Below, in pieces: positions 24,878 to 32,339 of a stretch of DNA of 64,000 nt. This DNA comes from Chitinophagaceae bacterium (GTDB lineage Bacteria > Bacteroidota > Bacteroidia > Chitinophagales > Chitinophagaceae), in the NCBI GenBank assembly GCA_016719165.1, contig JADKAJ010000001.1, positions 1-64,000 of the forward strand. The letters run 5' to 3'. The first letter of the stretch is position 1. Each line of letters begins with the position of its first letter. The notes below the pieces were generated by a model. That model did not search any database. It was not told the DNA's origin and saw only the letters and a program-made list of their open reading frames with translations. A program made the position numbers and the translations under genes.

Positions 24878-25214
24878 ATGAAATTTTTTTTAATAATCAT
24901 TGTTACTGTTTTTACTATTTATAGTTGCAAAAGAGAATAGAAATCATGAAAAGAATGGAACTCACTCTTTAAAACAAAAACTAATCGGGAAATGGGGAGG
25001 GTTAGACGAAAGTAGTCCTGTTTTACAATTTACTGTCGACTCAATTTATTACTTTTATAGAAATAAAACATATAGCTATCAAATAAACAATAATGATATT
25101 ATTATAAATTTCCCAGAAAACAAGGGCATACTTAAAAATGTTTCAGTCGTAATCGATACAATGATATTCTATGACGATTTGCCAGAACCTGTTAAGGCTT
25201 TTCGGTTTAAATAG
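24878..25214 (+). pseudogene. Lipoprotein immunity gene with an apparent frameshift
   Basis: From the ATG at 24878 the frame reads MKFFLIIIVTVFTIYSCKRE, a good lipoprotein signal, then TAG (24938-24940). One frame over, KENRNHEKNGTHSLKQKLIG and KWGGLDESSPVLQFTVDSIY continue to 25214, a compact beta domain. A one-base indel after the lipobox Cys would explain both halves. The downstream frame alone is open from 24900 and still begins hydrophobic, so limited function is possible. It sits in the immunity position of cassette 9. Confidence 0.6.
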
Positions 25215-25690
25215 CCCAGCTCTTCGAAGCATGTAGTGAGGCTATACGAAGCGTCTTCGCTTCGTATGTTTACAATGTGGCTTACAGCCACGTAAGGGAA
25301 GATGAATAAAAAGAAAGTTAAACCGTTTAAGTGATCAGCGGTTTTTTTTGTTTTACCTATCCCAGCTATGTGCGGGATGCAACGGGTAACCCGGTTGTCG
25401 GTAGTTTGTAACCAGTAAGCAAAATAAAAATTATAGGATGTTATACTTCGTTTGCAACGAAGTATCGGCTCCATAAGAGCCGTAAAAATTTCGTATTAAA
25501 TGAAAATCAAATCCAATAAACCACATTTTTTCGTCAGTACATAATCGCTGCAAACAAATAAAAGCTAAGAAGCCGCATTACTTGTAAAAATGTTAGCGGT
25601 TTATTTGCTCCCCTTCACTAAACTCTGCTCGCCATTTCATATTCAGTCGTGCTGTCCCGGCAGACTATATTGGCTATCAATCGTCTCTAA
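25215..25690. other. Structured non-coding region with several short hairpins
   Basis: No gene seen. Perfect or near-perfect hairpins: 25244-25267 (10-bp stem, 4-nt loop), 25277-25291 (6 bp), 25320-25344 (6 bp plus T-run), about 25379-25397 (7 bp with a bulge), 25443-25465 (10 bp, 3-nt loop), 25465-25481 (6 bp). The density is unusual and could mark a structured RNA or small palindromic repeats. Confidence 0.55.
25320..25350 (+). terminator. Weak intrinsic terminator
   Basis: aaaccg/cggttt stem with a 13-nt loop followed by eight T, within the hairpin-rich region downstream of cassette 9. Confidence 0.4.
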
Positions 25691-25691
25691 A

Positions 25692-25756
25692 CGGATAAAA
25701 TCGAGTATTTTGTGAATCGGATAAAGGTCGGATAAAATCGGATAAAATCGGATATT
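25692..25756. promoter_or_regulatory. 10-bp iterons upstream of the Fic gene
   Basis: gataaaatcg occurs at 25694-25703, 25731-25740 and 25741-25750, with a variant (gataaaggtcg) at 25720-25730 and a half copy at 25751. The spacing is about one helical turn. tacctttata at 25761-25770 is close to the Bacteroidota -7 element TAnnTTTG. The iterons are probably an operator, perhaps for the winged helix of the Fic protein itself. Confidence 0.6.
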
Positions 25757-25772
25757 TTCTTACCTTTATAAC

Positions 25773-26810
25773 ATGAGGAATGTAGTGCATACGTTTAAAC
25801 TTTCGCCGGACTGGAAACTGATACAGGCTATCAGTAGGCTTGATCGCTTTGATGCTTCCTGGGCCGCTATAGCAAAAAGGGAAGGAACAAGTCTTAGACA
25901 ATTAAAGTCTATCGCTACAGTCCGAAGTGTAGGTGCCTCCACCAGGATCGAGGGGTCTGCAATGTCTGATGAAGAGGTTAAGGTGCTAATCGAAAAGCTC
26001 AGTATTTCCAAACTTGAAGACAGAGATTCCCAAGAGGTAGCCGGATATTTCGAGGCGTTGGATCTGATTTCCGATGAATATCCAAATATGGACGTTTCGG
26101 AAGGAACTATCAGAAACCTGCATAATCTCCTGATGAAGCACAGTCTTAAGGATGGCTGGCATATGGGCAATTATAAAAAACACAGTAATGCGGTGGAAGC
26201 GGCCCGGCCGGATGGTTCTAAGCAGGTGATTTTTGAAACTACGCCGCCCGGTTTTGCGACTGAAGATGCTATGCGGGCACTCATTGAATGGTGGGATACT
26301 GATACCGAAACACATCCAATTGTAAAGTGTGCTTTATTCTGCTATGATTTTGTCAGCATCCATCCTTTCCAGGATGGCAATGGCCGGTTGAGCCGACTGA
26401 TTGCAACATTACTTTTATTAAAGAATGGTTACAGTTGGATACAATATGTAAGCCTGGAACATGAAATAGAAAACAGGAAGACCCAGTATTATCAGGAACT
26501 GATGCATAGTCAAAAACAAAGGCCCGGAGAGGATGTCTATAATTGGGTGCTTTTTTTCCTCGACTGCCTGAACAATATAAGCGGGCAGTTGATGACAAAA
26601 TTATGTGCGCAAGGTACAGTAGCGAGTCTCGGACCAAAAGAAAAAAGTGTTTATCTGTTTATAGAAAATCATCCCGGCAGCCGGTCAGGAGATATTGCAG
26701 AAAAGCTGGATATAGGATTACCAACAGTTAAAAAAATACTGACGGCACTTGTGCAGCAAAAGCTTATTGTAAAACATGGCGCAGGCGCAGGTACAAATTA
26801 TTCCCTTTAA
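25773..26810 (+). CDS. Fic family protein with self-inhibitory motif and C-terminal winged helix
   Basis: 345 residues. The Fic active-site loop HPFQDGNGRLSRL begins at about His197 (AMPylation or related transfer onto proteins). Near the N-terminus ASTRIEGS (S56 to G61) fits the class II inhibitory motif (S/T)xxxE(G/N), which blocks ATP until displaced. The last about 65 residues form a winged helix (SRSGDIAEKLDIGLPTVKKI). The layout matches stand-alone Bacteroidota Fic proteins. It has its own promoter region with iterons and sits between cassettes 9 and 10 with a spacer just after it, so it may be captured cargo. Confidence 0.9.
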   Translation: MRNVVHTFKLSPDWKLIQAISRLDRFDASWAAIAKREGTSLRQLKSIATVRSVGASTRIEGSAMSDEEVKVLIEKLSISKLEDRDSQEVAGYFEALDLISDEYPNMDVSEGTIRNLHNLLMKHSLKDGWHMGNYKKHSNAVEAARPDGSKQVIFETTPPGFATEDAMRALIEWWDTDTETHPIVKCALFCYDFVSIHPFQDGNGRLSRLIATLLLLKNGYSWIQYVSLEHEIENRKTQYYQELMHSQKQRPGEDVYNWVLFFLDCLNNISGQLMTKLCAQGTVASLGPKEKSVYLFIENHPGSRSGDIAEKLDIGLPTVKKILTALVQQKLIVKHGAGAGTNYSL

Positions 26811-26840
26811 AGCCGAAAGAAGTTATGCCAGGTTACTTGA

Positions 26841-27007
26841 TTTTTTTCCGCCCAGTGTCTCCCGCCGCCCCACCCGTAACCGTTCCTCCCATGTCTGCCG
26901 AGTGAGGGTAAGTGTGTTGGCAGGCGACATTGGGAAACTGGAATAGCTGTAACAATTTTTCAGTAACTTCCATTTAGTTCTTTGATTGCTCAGTCTATCC
27001 CGGCGGG
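26841..27007 (+). repeat. Intercassette spacer, family 1 (copy I)
   Basis: Complete copy with left arm 26851-26869 and right arm 26919-26934 (with one extra a), ending in the atcccggcgggat junction before cassette 10. Confidence 0.83.
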
Positions 27008-27967
27008 ATGCTGATGCCGGGAAGAACTTACACAACAGGAAATGGTTATCGTTACTCTATAAATGGGCAAGAGAAGTCTCCTGAAATAGCCCCGAATACA
27101 ACTACTGCCGAGTTTTGGCAGTATGATAGCAGGATAGGAAGAAGATGGAATGTTGACCCAAGGCCAAATATTTCGATAAGCCCTTATAATTGTTTTGCAG
27201 GAAATCCGATTTGGTACTCAGATTTTAAAGGAGATACATCTAAATTTTTTGGTAATGATGCTAAGCTATTATATCAGAATAATAAAGGTAAAGGAACAAG
27301 TATGTATGTGGTCGCTAACGAACAATTTACTTCTTTCAAATCAAAATATAAAAATACCGATAAGTTAACTCAAGAATTATCGAAGATAGGAGTCAAAGCT
27401 TATGCATCGGAAGATGAAGCCGCTAAGGCTTGGGCTCCGGATGGAGCTGCAGCAACAATGAGTGACCCGAAAAAATTAGAAAGGGCTGCAAGTATTTTTC
27501 ACTTTGATGCGCTTGGCGATAAGAGTCGCACCGATCTATATATTCTTGGCAATACCGTAGTAGGACAAAAATCTACTGAAACAGGTGTATCCCAAGAAGT
27601 AGATCCATTCTCATCTACACTAGGTTTAAATGGTAAGGATATTTCAACATATAAACATGTAGTAAGGGTAGCAATATTTGGTGAAATAGAAGTCAAAAGC
27701 TGGACTGTTTCAGGAGTTATTCATACCCATCAACCAGGGAAAAATAACTTTTCAATAAGCAGTGGAGATCTTTTAGGTAGGGGACCTGCCTATGGCGGAG
27801 ATATATCATTTCCAATGTCAGGTTATACAACTTATTTGGTGCCTACTGGATTACCTTACCGAGAGATGTTTAAGTTAACACCAGAGGCTGTTGGAGACCC
27901 TCGTTTTCGAACTATACGAGAAGGTCAGGAATTTATGAGAAGGGAGCAGCAATACTTACGTTACTAA
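27008..27967 (+). CDS. Orphan Rhs tip cassette 10, JAB/DUF4329-like tip
   Basis: 319 residues. Second-subtype core (MLMPGRTYTTGNGYRYSING, RRWNVDPRPNISISPYNCFA). The tip ends with VSGVIHTHQPGKNNFSISSG, DLLGRGPAYGGDISF and YTTYLVPTGLPYREM. HTH followed by a Ser/Asp motif resembles the metal site of JAB-fold proteins and DUF4329 tips, which are predicted peptidases in toxin contexts. It is followed 16 bp later by a lipoprotein. Confidence 0.75.
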   Translation: MLMPGRTYTTGNGYRYSINGQEKSPEIAPNTTTAEFWQYDSRIGRRWNVDPRPNISISPYNCFAGNPIWYSDFKGDTSKFFGNDAKLLYQNNKGKGTSMYVVANEQFTSFKSKYKNTDKLTQELSKIGVKAYASEDEAAKAWAPDGAAATMSDPKKLERAASIFHFDALGDKSRTDLYILGNTVVGQKSTETGVSQEVDPFSSTLGLNGKDISTYKHVVRVAIFGEIEVKSWTVSGVIHTHQPGKNNFSISSGDLLGRGPAYGGDISFPMSGYTTYLVPTGLPYREMFKLTPEAVGDPRFRTIREGQEFMRREQQYLRY

Positions 27968-27983
27968 GACTAAAATTTTTTAT

Positions 27984-28721
27984 ATGGGGAAAGTAAGTAT
28001 ATTAATAACGCTAATTTTTGTTTTGGGCTGTAAGGCCAAAAGAACACCCATTGATGCCTTTTTCATTAGTCTTAATAATTCCTTATCAGAAAATGAGAAA
28101 TCGGAAGTTAAGAACTGCGAAGATATTGGTTGTCTGACTTTGTTTGTACAATCCAAAGCGCAAAAAAAAATCTTAACATCATACGAACCTTTAGAAGGTG
28201 AAATTACCCAATTGCTACTTGATTCCTTTAAAATCGACAAATCACATGATAGAGTAAGGGCATTAATTCTAGCATACCAAAAAAAATTAAAAAATCAATC
28301 AATAGATTTTTTTGAAATCAAAAATGAAATTATTCAATTTGATAAATTAGCAGAAGACAAATATTTGAATGGCCTTAAAGAAGAAATTCAGGTTCAAAAC
28401 AAGATAGCAAGAAATAACTATGAGAGATTTAAGGAAGGTGATGTAGTAAATTTATTATACCCTCTTAGTAAAGATGGAAATTATAAAGGCGTTTATTTTA
28501 ATAATTTTTATTATAATAAAGAATATACGGATACATTATTTCTTAAGTGCGTTTTACTCAGAAAGGAAATGGGAAATTATGATGTTCACGAAAGGTTGTA
28601 TTTCCAACTTAAAATAATAGAGGCAAGGAATTCGGAGTTGAATTTAGTAGATAAGAAATTCAGTAAGGGGAATATCATAGTTTTACCAATTTATGATTAT
28701 GGAAGGACTATCAACAAGTGA
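27984..28721 (+). CDS. Lipoprotein, probable immunity protein for tip 10
   Basis: 245 residues with a lipoprotein signal (VSILITLIFVLGCKAKR). The body is helical and charged (QLLLDSFKIDKSHDRVRALI, KYLNGLKEEIQVQNKIARNN), ending with a beta part (YFQLKIIEARNSELNLVDKK). No family recognised. An envelope-anchored partner suggests that tip 10 acts in the periplasm. Confidence 0.68.
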   Translation: MGKVSILITLIFVLGCKAKRTPIDAFFISLNNSLSENEKSEVKNCEDIGCLTLFVQSKAQKKILTSYEPLEGEITQLLLDSFKIDKSHDRVRALILAYQKKLKNQSIDFFEIKNEIIQFDKLAEDKYLNGLKEEIQVQNKIARNNYERFKEGDVVNLLYPLSKDGNYKGVYFNNFYYNKEYTDTLFLKCVLLRKEMGNYDVHERLYFQLKIIEARNSELNLVDKKFSKGNIIVLPIYDYGRTINK

Positions 28722-28824
28722 TAATGTTTTTTCCCCCGTTGTCCTGAGAATGCTGAATAAATAAAAAGAAGGTCTTTTCCTGCCCGGAGATTCTGTGATA
28801 AACACCAAGCGATTTTAATTAATT

Positions 28825-29015
28825 ATTTTTTTCCCTCGGGTGTCTCCGCCGCCCCACCGTAAACGTTTCGCCCATGTCAGCCCGTGAATAAGTAAGTGTG
28901 AAGCCAGGCGACCCGACAGTGTCGGGCAGGCTATTGGGCAGCTACGGAGCAAAAACTGTAAGATTTTTTTCGTAATTTGAATACAGTTCTTTGATAGGTC
29001 AATTATCCCGGCGGG
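28825..29015 (+). repeat. Intercassette spacer, family 1, diverged and expanded (copy J)
   Basis: Starts tttttccctcgggtgtctcc and keeps the gccgcccc and cgcccatgtc blocks. The right part is expanded (ccaggcgacccgacagtgtc then gggcaggctattggg, itself a cccgaca/tgtcggg hairpin) and ends in the shared tail and junction before cassette 11. Confidence 0.72.
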
Positions 29016-30008
29016 ATGCTGATGCCGGACAGGCAATACAGTGCTGCAACTGCCTACCGGTATGGATTTAACGGGAAAGAAAAGGATAATGAAGTCGTGC
29101 AATATGATTATGGATTCAGAATCTATGATCCGAGGCTAGTAAGGTTTAAGTCGGTTGATCCACTAACAAGTAGCTACCCTGAATTAACGCCCTATCAATT
29201 TGCCAGCAATACTCCAATTATGGCGATTGATCTAGATGGGCTAGAACTTTATGTAGTAATAAACTATTATACAAGGGATAAACAGTTAATAGAAAGGAGC
29301 GTAATAACACTTGTCAATAAAAAGAACGTTAAGGAAAAGATAAACATGCAATTAGTTACTTCAAATAATAAGCCTGCAGCAACAAGTGATGTTCTTATTC
29401 GTCACGTTTACCTAAACAATACAGAAAAATATGTTAAGCAAGATGAACATAGAGCAGAATTAAATAATGATGAAATAGAGGCTTTGAAGAATGGAATTTT
29501 AGACCCTAAGGCAAATTCTGGTGAAGCTCCATTTAATGTTTCCATCTATGAGGGTAAAAATTTGAAAAGTACCAAGCTGGATTATTCTGATGAATTTGAA
29601 GTTATTGAATATGTAAAAACTTACAAGATAAAACCAATCAGCAAGTTAATTCCAGAGCCAGGGCATTCTGTCAGCACCGAATTGGCATTTACTTATAAGC
29701 AAAACTCCGCAATCTTAGATGATGCTGACGCAGATAAAAAGCTAGCTGAGTTAGCTAAAATATTGAAATCAGATAAAAATTTAAAAGTTACGTTGACAGG
29801 AAATACAGACGGAACTTATGCACCTGGAGAACTTATAGATTTTGACGATAAAAGAAATGTTCCTTATACTGACATGTTAAAAGCAAGAGCAGATGCTCTT
29901 GCTGACAAGCTTCAAAAATTAGGTGTTTCAAAAAAACAAATTACTACCCAAGCGGGCAAGCAGAACGGCGCAAAATCAACAGATGTTCAAATTAAAAATA
30001 CAAACTAG
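29016..30008 (+). CDS. Orphan Rhs tip cassette 11, OmpA-like tip
   Basis: 330 residues. First-subtype core (MLMPDRQYSAATAYRYGFNG, DPLTSSYPELTPYQFASNTP). The tip is homologous to tip 5 and its last about 110 residues look OmpA-like: SAILDDADADKKLAELAKIL, LKVTLTGNTDGTY, MLKARADALADKLQKLGVSK. OmpA-like domains bind peptidoglycan, so this tip may anchor in, or act on, the cell wall. Followed by an exported protein related to the one after tip 5. Confidence 0.75.
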   Translation: MLMPDRQYSAATAYRYGFNGKEKDNEVVQYDYGFRIYDPRLVRFKSVDPLTSSYPELTPYQFASNTPIMAIDLDGLELYVVINYYTRDKQLIERSVITLVNKKNVKEKINMQLVTSNNKPAATSDVLIRHVYLNNTEKYVKQDEHRAELNNDEIEALKNGILDPKANSGEAPFNVSIYEGKNLKSTKLDYSDEFEVIEYVKTYKIKPISKLIPEPGHSVSTELAFTYKQNSAILDDADADKKLAELAKILKSDKNLKVTLTGNTDGTYAPGELIDFDDKRNVPYTDMLKARADALADKLQKLGVSKKQITTQAGKQNGAKSTDVQIKNTN

Positions 30009-30054
30009 AACTGATGACGCAACATTTGTAGAATACTCAAAAAAATTACTTTAA

Positions 30055-30486
30055 ATGAATTTGAAATTAATTTTATTGATACCTTTTTTCGCCCTTTTTC
30101 AGCGGATTAAGCTTTTAGAATATGATGTGACTTTTATTCCTGCGAAGCAAAATGAATTTCGCATGATCCCAGTTGGAGGTGATAGATTTTTGAAAATTCA
30201 ATTGTATAACGCTAAAGGCAAAATGAGCCTTGAGTGTTATAGTTCTGTTGATTCATCGGTTCTAGAGAAAGGAAATTATATTGAATCATTAGACTTGCTT
30301 AAAGCGTATAGTATGGGAATTGATGCTACCTCTAGTGAAAAACAAATAGAAGTAGTTAAGTATTTTCAACCATTACGTCATGGCAAATGGGAGTTTTTCA
30401 AAAATGGTAAACTTGAATATTATATTACTTACAATAAGGGTATAAAAATCGACTCTATTTTTGTGAGTAACTCTACTTCTAAATAG
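30055..30486 (+). CDS. Exported protein, probable immunity protein for tip 11
   Basis: 143 residues with a hydrophobic N-terminus (MNLKLILLIPFFALFQ). The segment LEKGNYIESLDLLKAYSMG and VVKYFQPLRHGKWEFFKNG match the gene after tip 5 (NYDNAIDTLKKYRLG, IRYLYPLKAGEWVYYEG). The two tip/partner pairs are thus paralogous. Presumed periplasmic. Confidence 0.7.
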   Translation: MNLKLILLIPFFALFQRIKLLEYDVTFIPAKQNEFRMIPVGGDRFLKIQLYNAKGKMSLECYSSVDSSVLEKGNYIESLDLLKAYSMGIDATSSEKQIEVVKYFQPLRHGKWEFFKNGKLEYYITYNKGIKIDSIFVSNSTSK

Positions 30487-30515
30487 AGATTTAATATCTT
30501 CCGCCTTTTCCGGTT

Positions 30516-30531
30516 TTCCGAAGAAGTAACA
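30516..30531 (+). repeat. 16-bp direct repeat, right copy (matches 6500-6515)
   Basis: ttccgaagaagtaaca, identical to the copy upstream of the Rhs gene. It lies at the end of the forward-oriented cassettes, before the inverted one. Confidence 0.4.
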
Positions 30532-30541
30532 CGCGCTGCTG

Positions 30542-30596
30542 TGTATTGGCAATCTGTTGCAGAAAAATAAATTTCATACCGCTCTTTGCCAATACA
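30542..30596. repeat. 11-bp perfect inverted repeat at the orientation switch
   Basis: tgtattggcaa at 30542-30552 and ttgccaataca at 30586-30596 are exact reverse complements around a 33-nt loop. 30577-30596 is also the exact reverse complement of 15317-15336 in spacer D. The element lies where cassette orientation changes. Confidence 0.6.
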
Positions 30597-30651
30597 CCGC
30601 CAGACAAGGGCGAGTTTACGGATGAGGCGAAGGAGACATTGGGGGGGGAAA

Positions 30652-31113
30652 CTAATATCCACCGCCTACGGCTGGGTTGTTCCCGCCTTGGCGCCGCACC
30701 AATGTTCTCAGTAATTTTCTTAACTTATGTCTTATATTTTGTGGAAACTTTGGATCAGCAACAACTATTTTAAGTTCTTTTTCGAGTTCATCATCAACGT
30801 TTATATACTCAAGCCATTTTAAAGACAGTTCTAACCAAAAGAACATTTTATTTCTAATGCAAAAAATAATACTTGTTTTAAAAGGTAATGATTCTAGGGC
30901 TTTTTCTCTAATATCTTTTCCCTTAGCTTTTTCTGGAAGATTAGAAAAAAAACTTGATGGATCTTCATAAAAAATCTGAAGAAAGCTAGATAAGTTATCA
31001 CTTAAAGATAAATCGTAATCGATAATTTTTGCCTTGTTTTTAATGTACCATTTTTCTTTGTTGACATCGTAATACAATAAAATTTCTGCATTCTCAAAAA
31101 ACTTGTGCTTCAT
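30652..31113 (-). CDS. Probable immunity protein for inverted tip 12
   Basis: 153 residues, cytosolic (MKHKFFENAEILLYYDVNKE, LSDNLSSFLQIFYEDPSSFF, WLELSLKWLEYINVDDELEK). Its ATG is 2 bp after the corrected stop of the inverted tip, the usual toxin-immunity spacing. The Gly-rich end (GGNNPAVGGGY) reads into the junction region and may not be original. No family recognised. Confidence 0.7.
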   Translation of the reverse strand: MKHKFFENAEILLYYDVNKEKWYIKNKAKIIDYDLSLSDNLSSFLQIFYEDPSSFFSNLPEKAKGKDIREKALESLPFKTSIIFCIRNKMFFWLELSLKWLEYINVDDELEKELKIVVADPKFPQNIRHKLRKLLRTLVRRQGGNNPAVGGGY

Positions 31114-31114
31114 A

Positions 31115-32192
31115 TTACTGTGTATGTGTTACAGTCTTTCCAGTTTGTGTTTGTATAAACTCTTTGAACTGCTTTCTTATTTCATCAGTCCAATTAGTAT
31201 AATAATGCCCGCTATACTCGTTTGTGATAATCTGACCATTTTCCCCTGTTTTTGAACATACCTCCAACAGTAGTACTATTGTTAAGGTTTCCAGCTTTTA
31301 CTAATTGTTGATGCCCTGACAAACCCGGTGCTTTCTGATTCGGCTGGCCAACTAAGAACTTTTTATTAGTTGGGTCATAAACAAATTCAATTGGCTGGGA
31401 GGACTTATAATTTTTAAAAGCCTCAACAGATTTTATAGTTGAACTCACTTCCAAAACTCCCGAAACAGGTCCGGACCCCTTTAAAAGATTTGCCTCACTT
31501 GTTGCAGGCTTCAACTCTCTGCCTGCCGCTTTTAATTCTGTTTTCAATAGAACTCCTGCGCCACCTGCAGCAGCTGCAGCACTCCCAGTATTAAGTATCT
31601 TATTTGCCTGTTGCTGCTCCTTTTCAAAGTGGTCATACATGAAATCAACATAACCAGCATCAAAGTAGCGAACCTGCTGCTTTCCTCCAGGATCAGTATA
31701 CTCATATCTGGCATAGTTAGCTTTCTTTAACTCAGGAGAAAATACAAAAAATGAAAAAATACCATCATCTGGTAGATTATTTGCCCTTTGAAAACCATCT
31801 GCAACAATTTCCTCTGGTGTTATCGGGCAACGGGGGCATAACGAATGGTAAGGGTTGGAGGTCCCTTTAGGTTGTACATAATCATTGGATATTACTTTAG
31901 AAATCGTTTGGCCATTTGATACTGAATAAGCAAAAGTCCGCACACTCTTTTCCGCTCCCTCCAAATCAATACTTCTAATAACATCGTTTTCTGCAAATGC
32001 ATATGCGCTATTCCATGGATATTCCGCACTCAATGGATCAACAGATAAAAACTTAACAAGTCTAAGATCGTATATTCTTAGTCCATAATCTTGTTGATTA
32101 CCCTCTCCCTTCACTTCATTGTCATTTTCTTTACCGTTAAACCCATACCGGTAGCCAGTTGCAGCGCTGTATTTCCTTCCGGGCATCAGCAT
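31115..32192 (-). pseudogene. Inverted Rhs tip cassette 12, frameshifted near its end
   Basis: Core from the ATG at 32192 (MLMPGRKYSAATGYRYGFNG, then DYGLRIYDLRLVKFLSVDPL). The tip runs on as GHQQLVKAGNLNNSTTVGGM and then ends early at 31212. One frame over, GENGQIITNEYSGHYYTNWT and DEIRKQFKEFIQTQTGKTVT continue to a stop at 31115-31117. This SGHYxxNW-DEIRxQF tail is, from memory, common in Rhs tips. A one-base indel at about 31245-31255 therefore truncates the tip. It is the only cassette on the minus strand and faces the integrase. Upstream (32241-32254) the shared agttctttga block is present in inverted form. Confidence 0.8.
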
Positions 32193-32260
32193 CCCGCCGG
32201 GATAGTAAAGATTTAGCGCCAAATCCTTACCAGGCTTGGCTTATCAAAGAACTTAAAAGA
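32193..32260 (-). repeat. Spacer tail of the inverted cassette
   Basis: Reverse complement carries agttctttgat at about the usual position and the atcccggcgggat junction next to the core start; the rest of the spacer is not recognisable. It lies 80-150 bp from the integrase start. Confidence 0.6.
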
Positions 32261-32339
32261 TACAATTTACGTCAAAAAACCTGTTTTTTAACTAATTTTT
32301 TGATCAATTTTTCCACGCTAACATTATAAATCAATTCAC

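Noticed and set aside
25692..25756. Iterons as a plasmid or phage replication origin
   Set aside because: Only about four copies, immediately upstream of a Fic start with a promoter-like element, and no replication gene nearby.
9349..29015. Spacers as a CRISPR array
   Set aside because: Repeats are 100-190 bp, separated by 1-2.5 kb of coding DNA, and no cas genes are present.
30546..30773. 75-codon plus-strand frame at the orientation switch
   Set aside because: It overlaps the 3' end of the minus-strand immunity gene and has no recognisable domain or start signal; it is treated as junction DNA.
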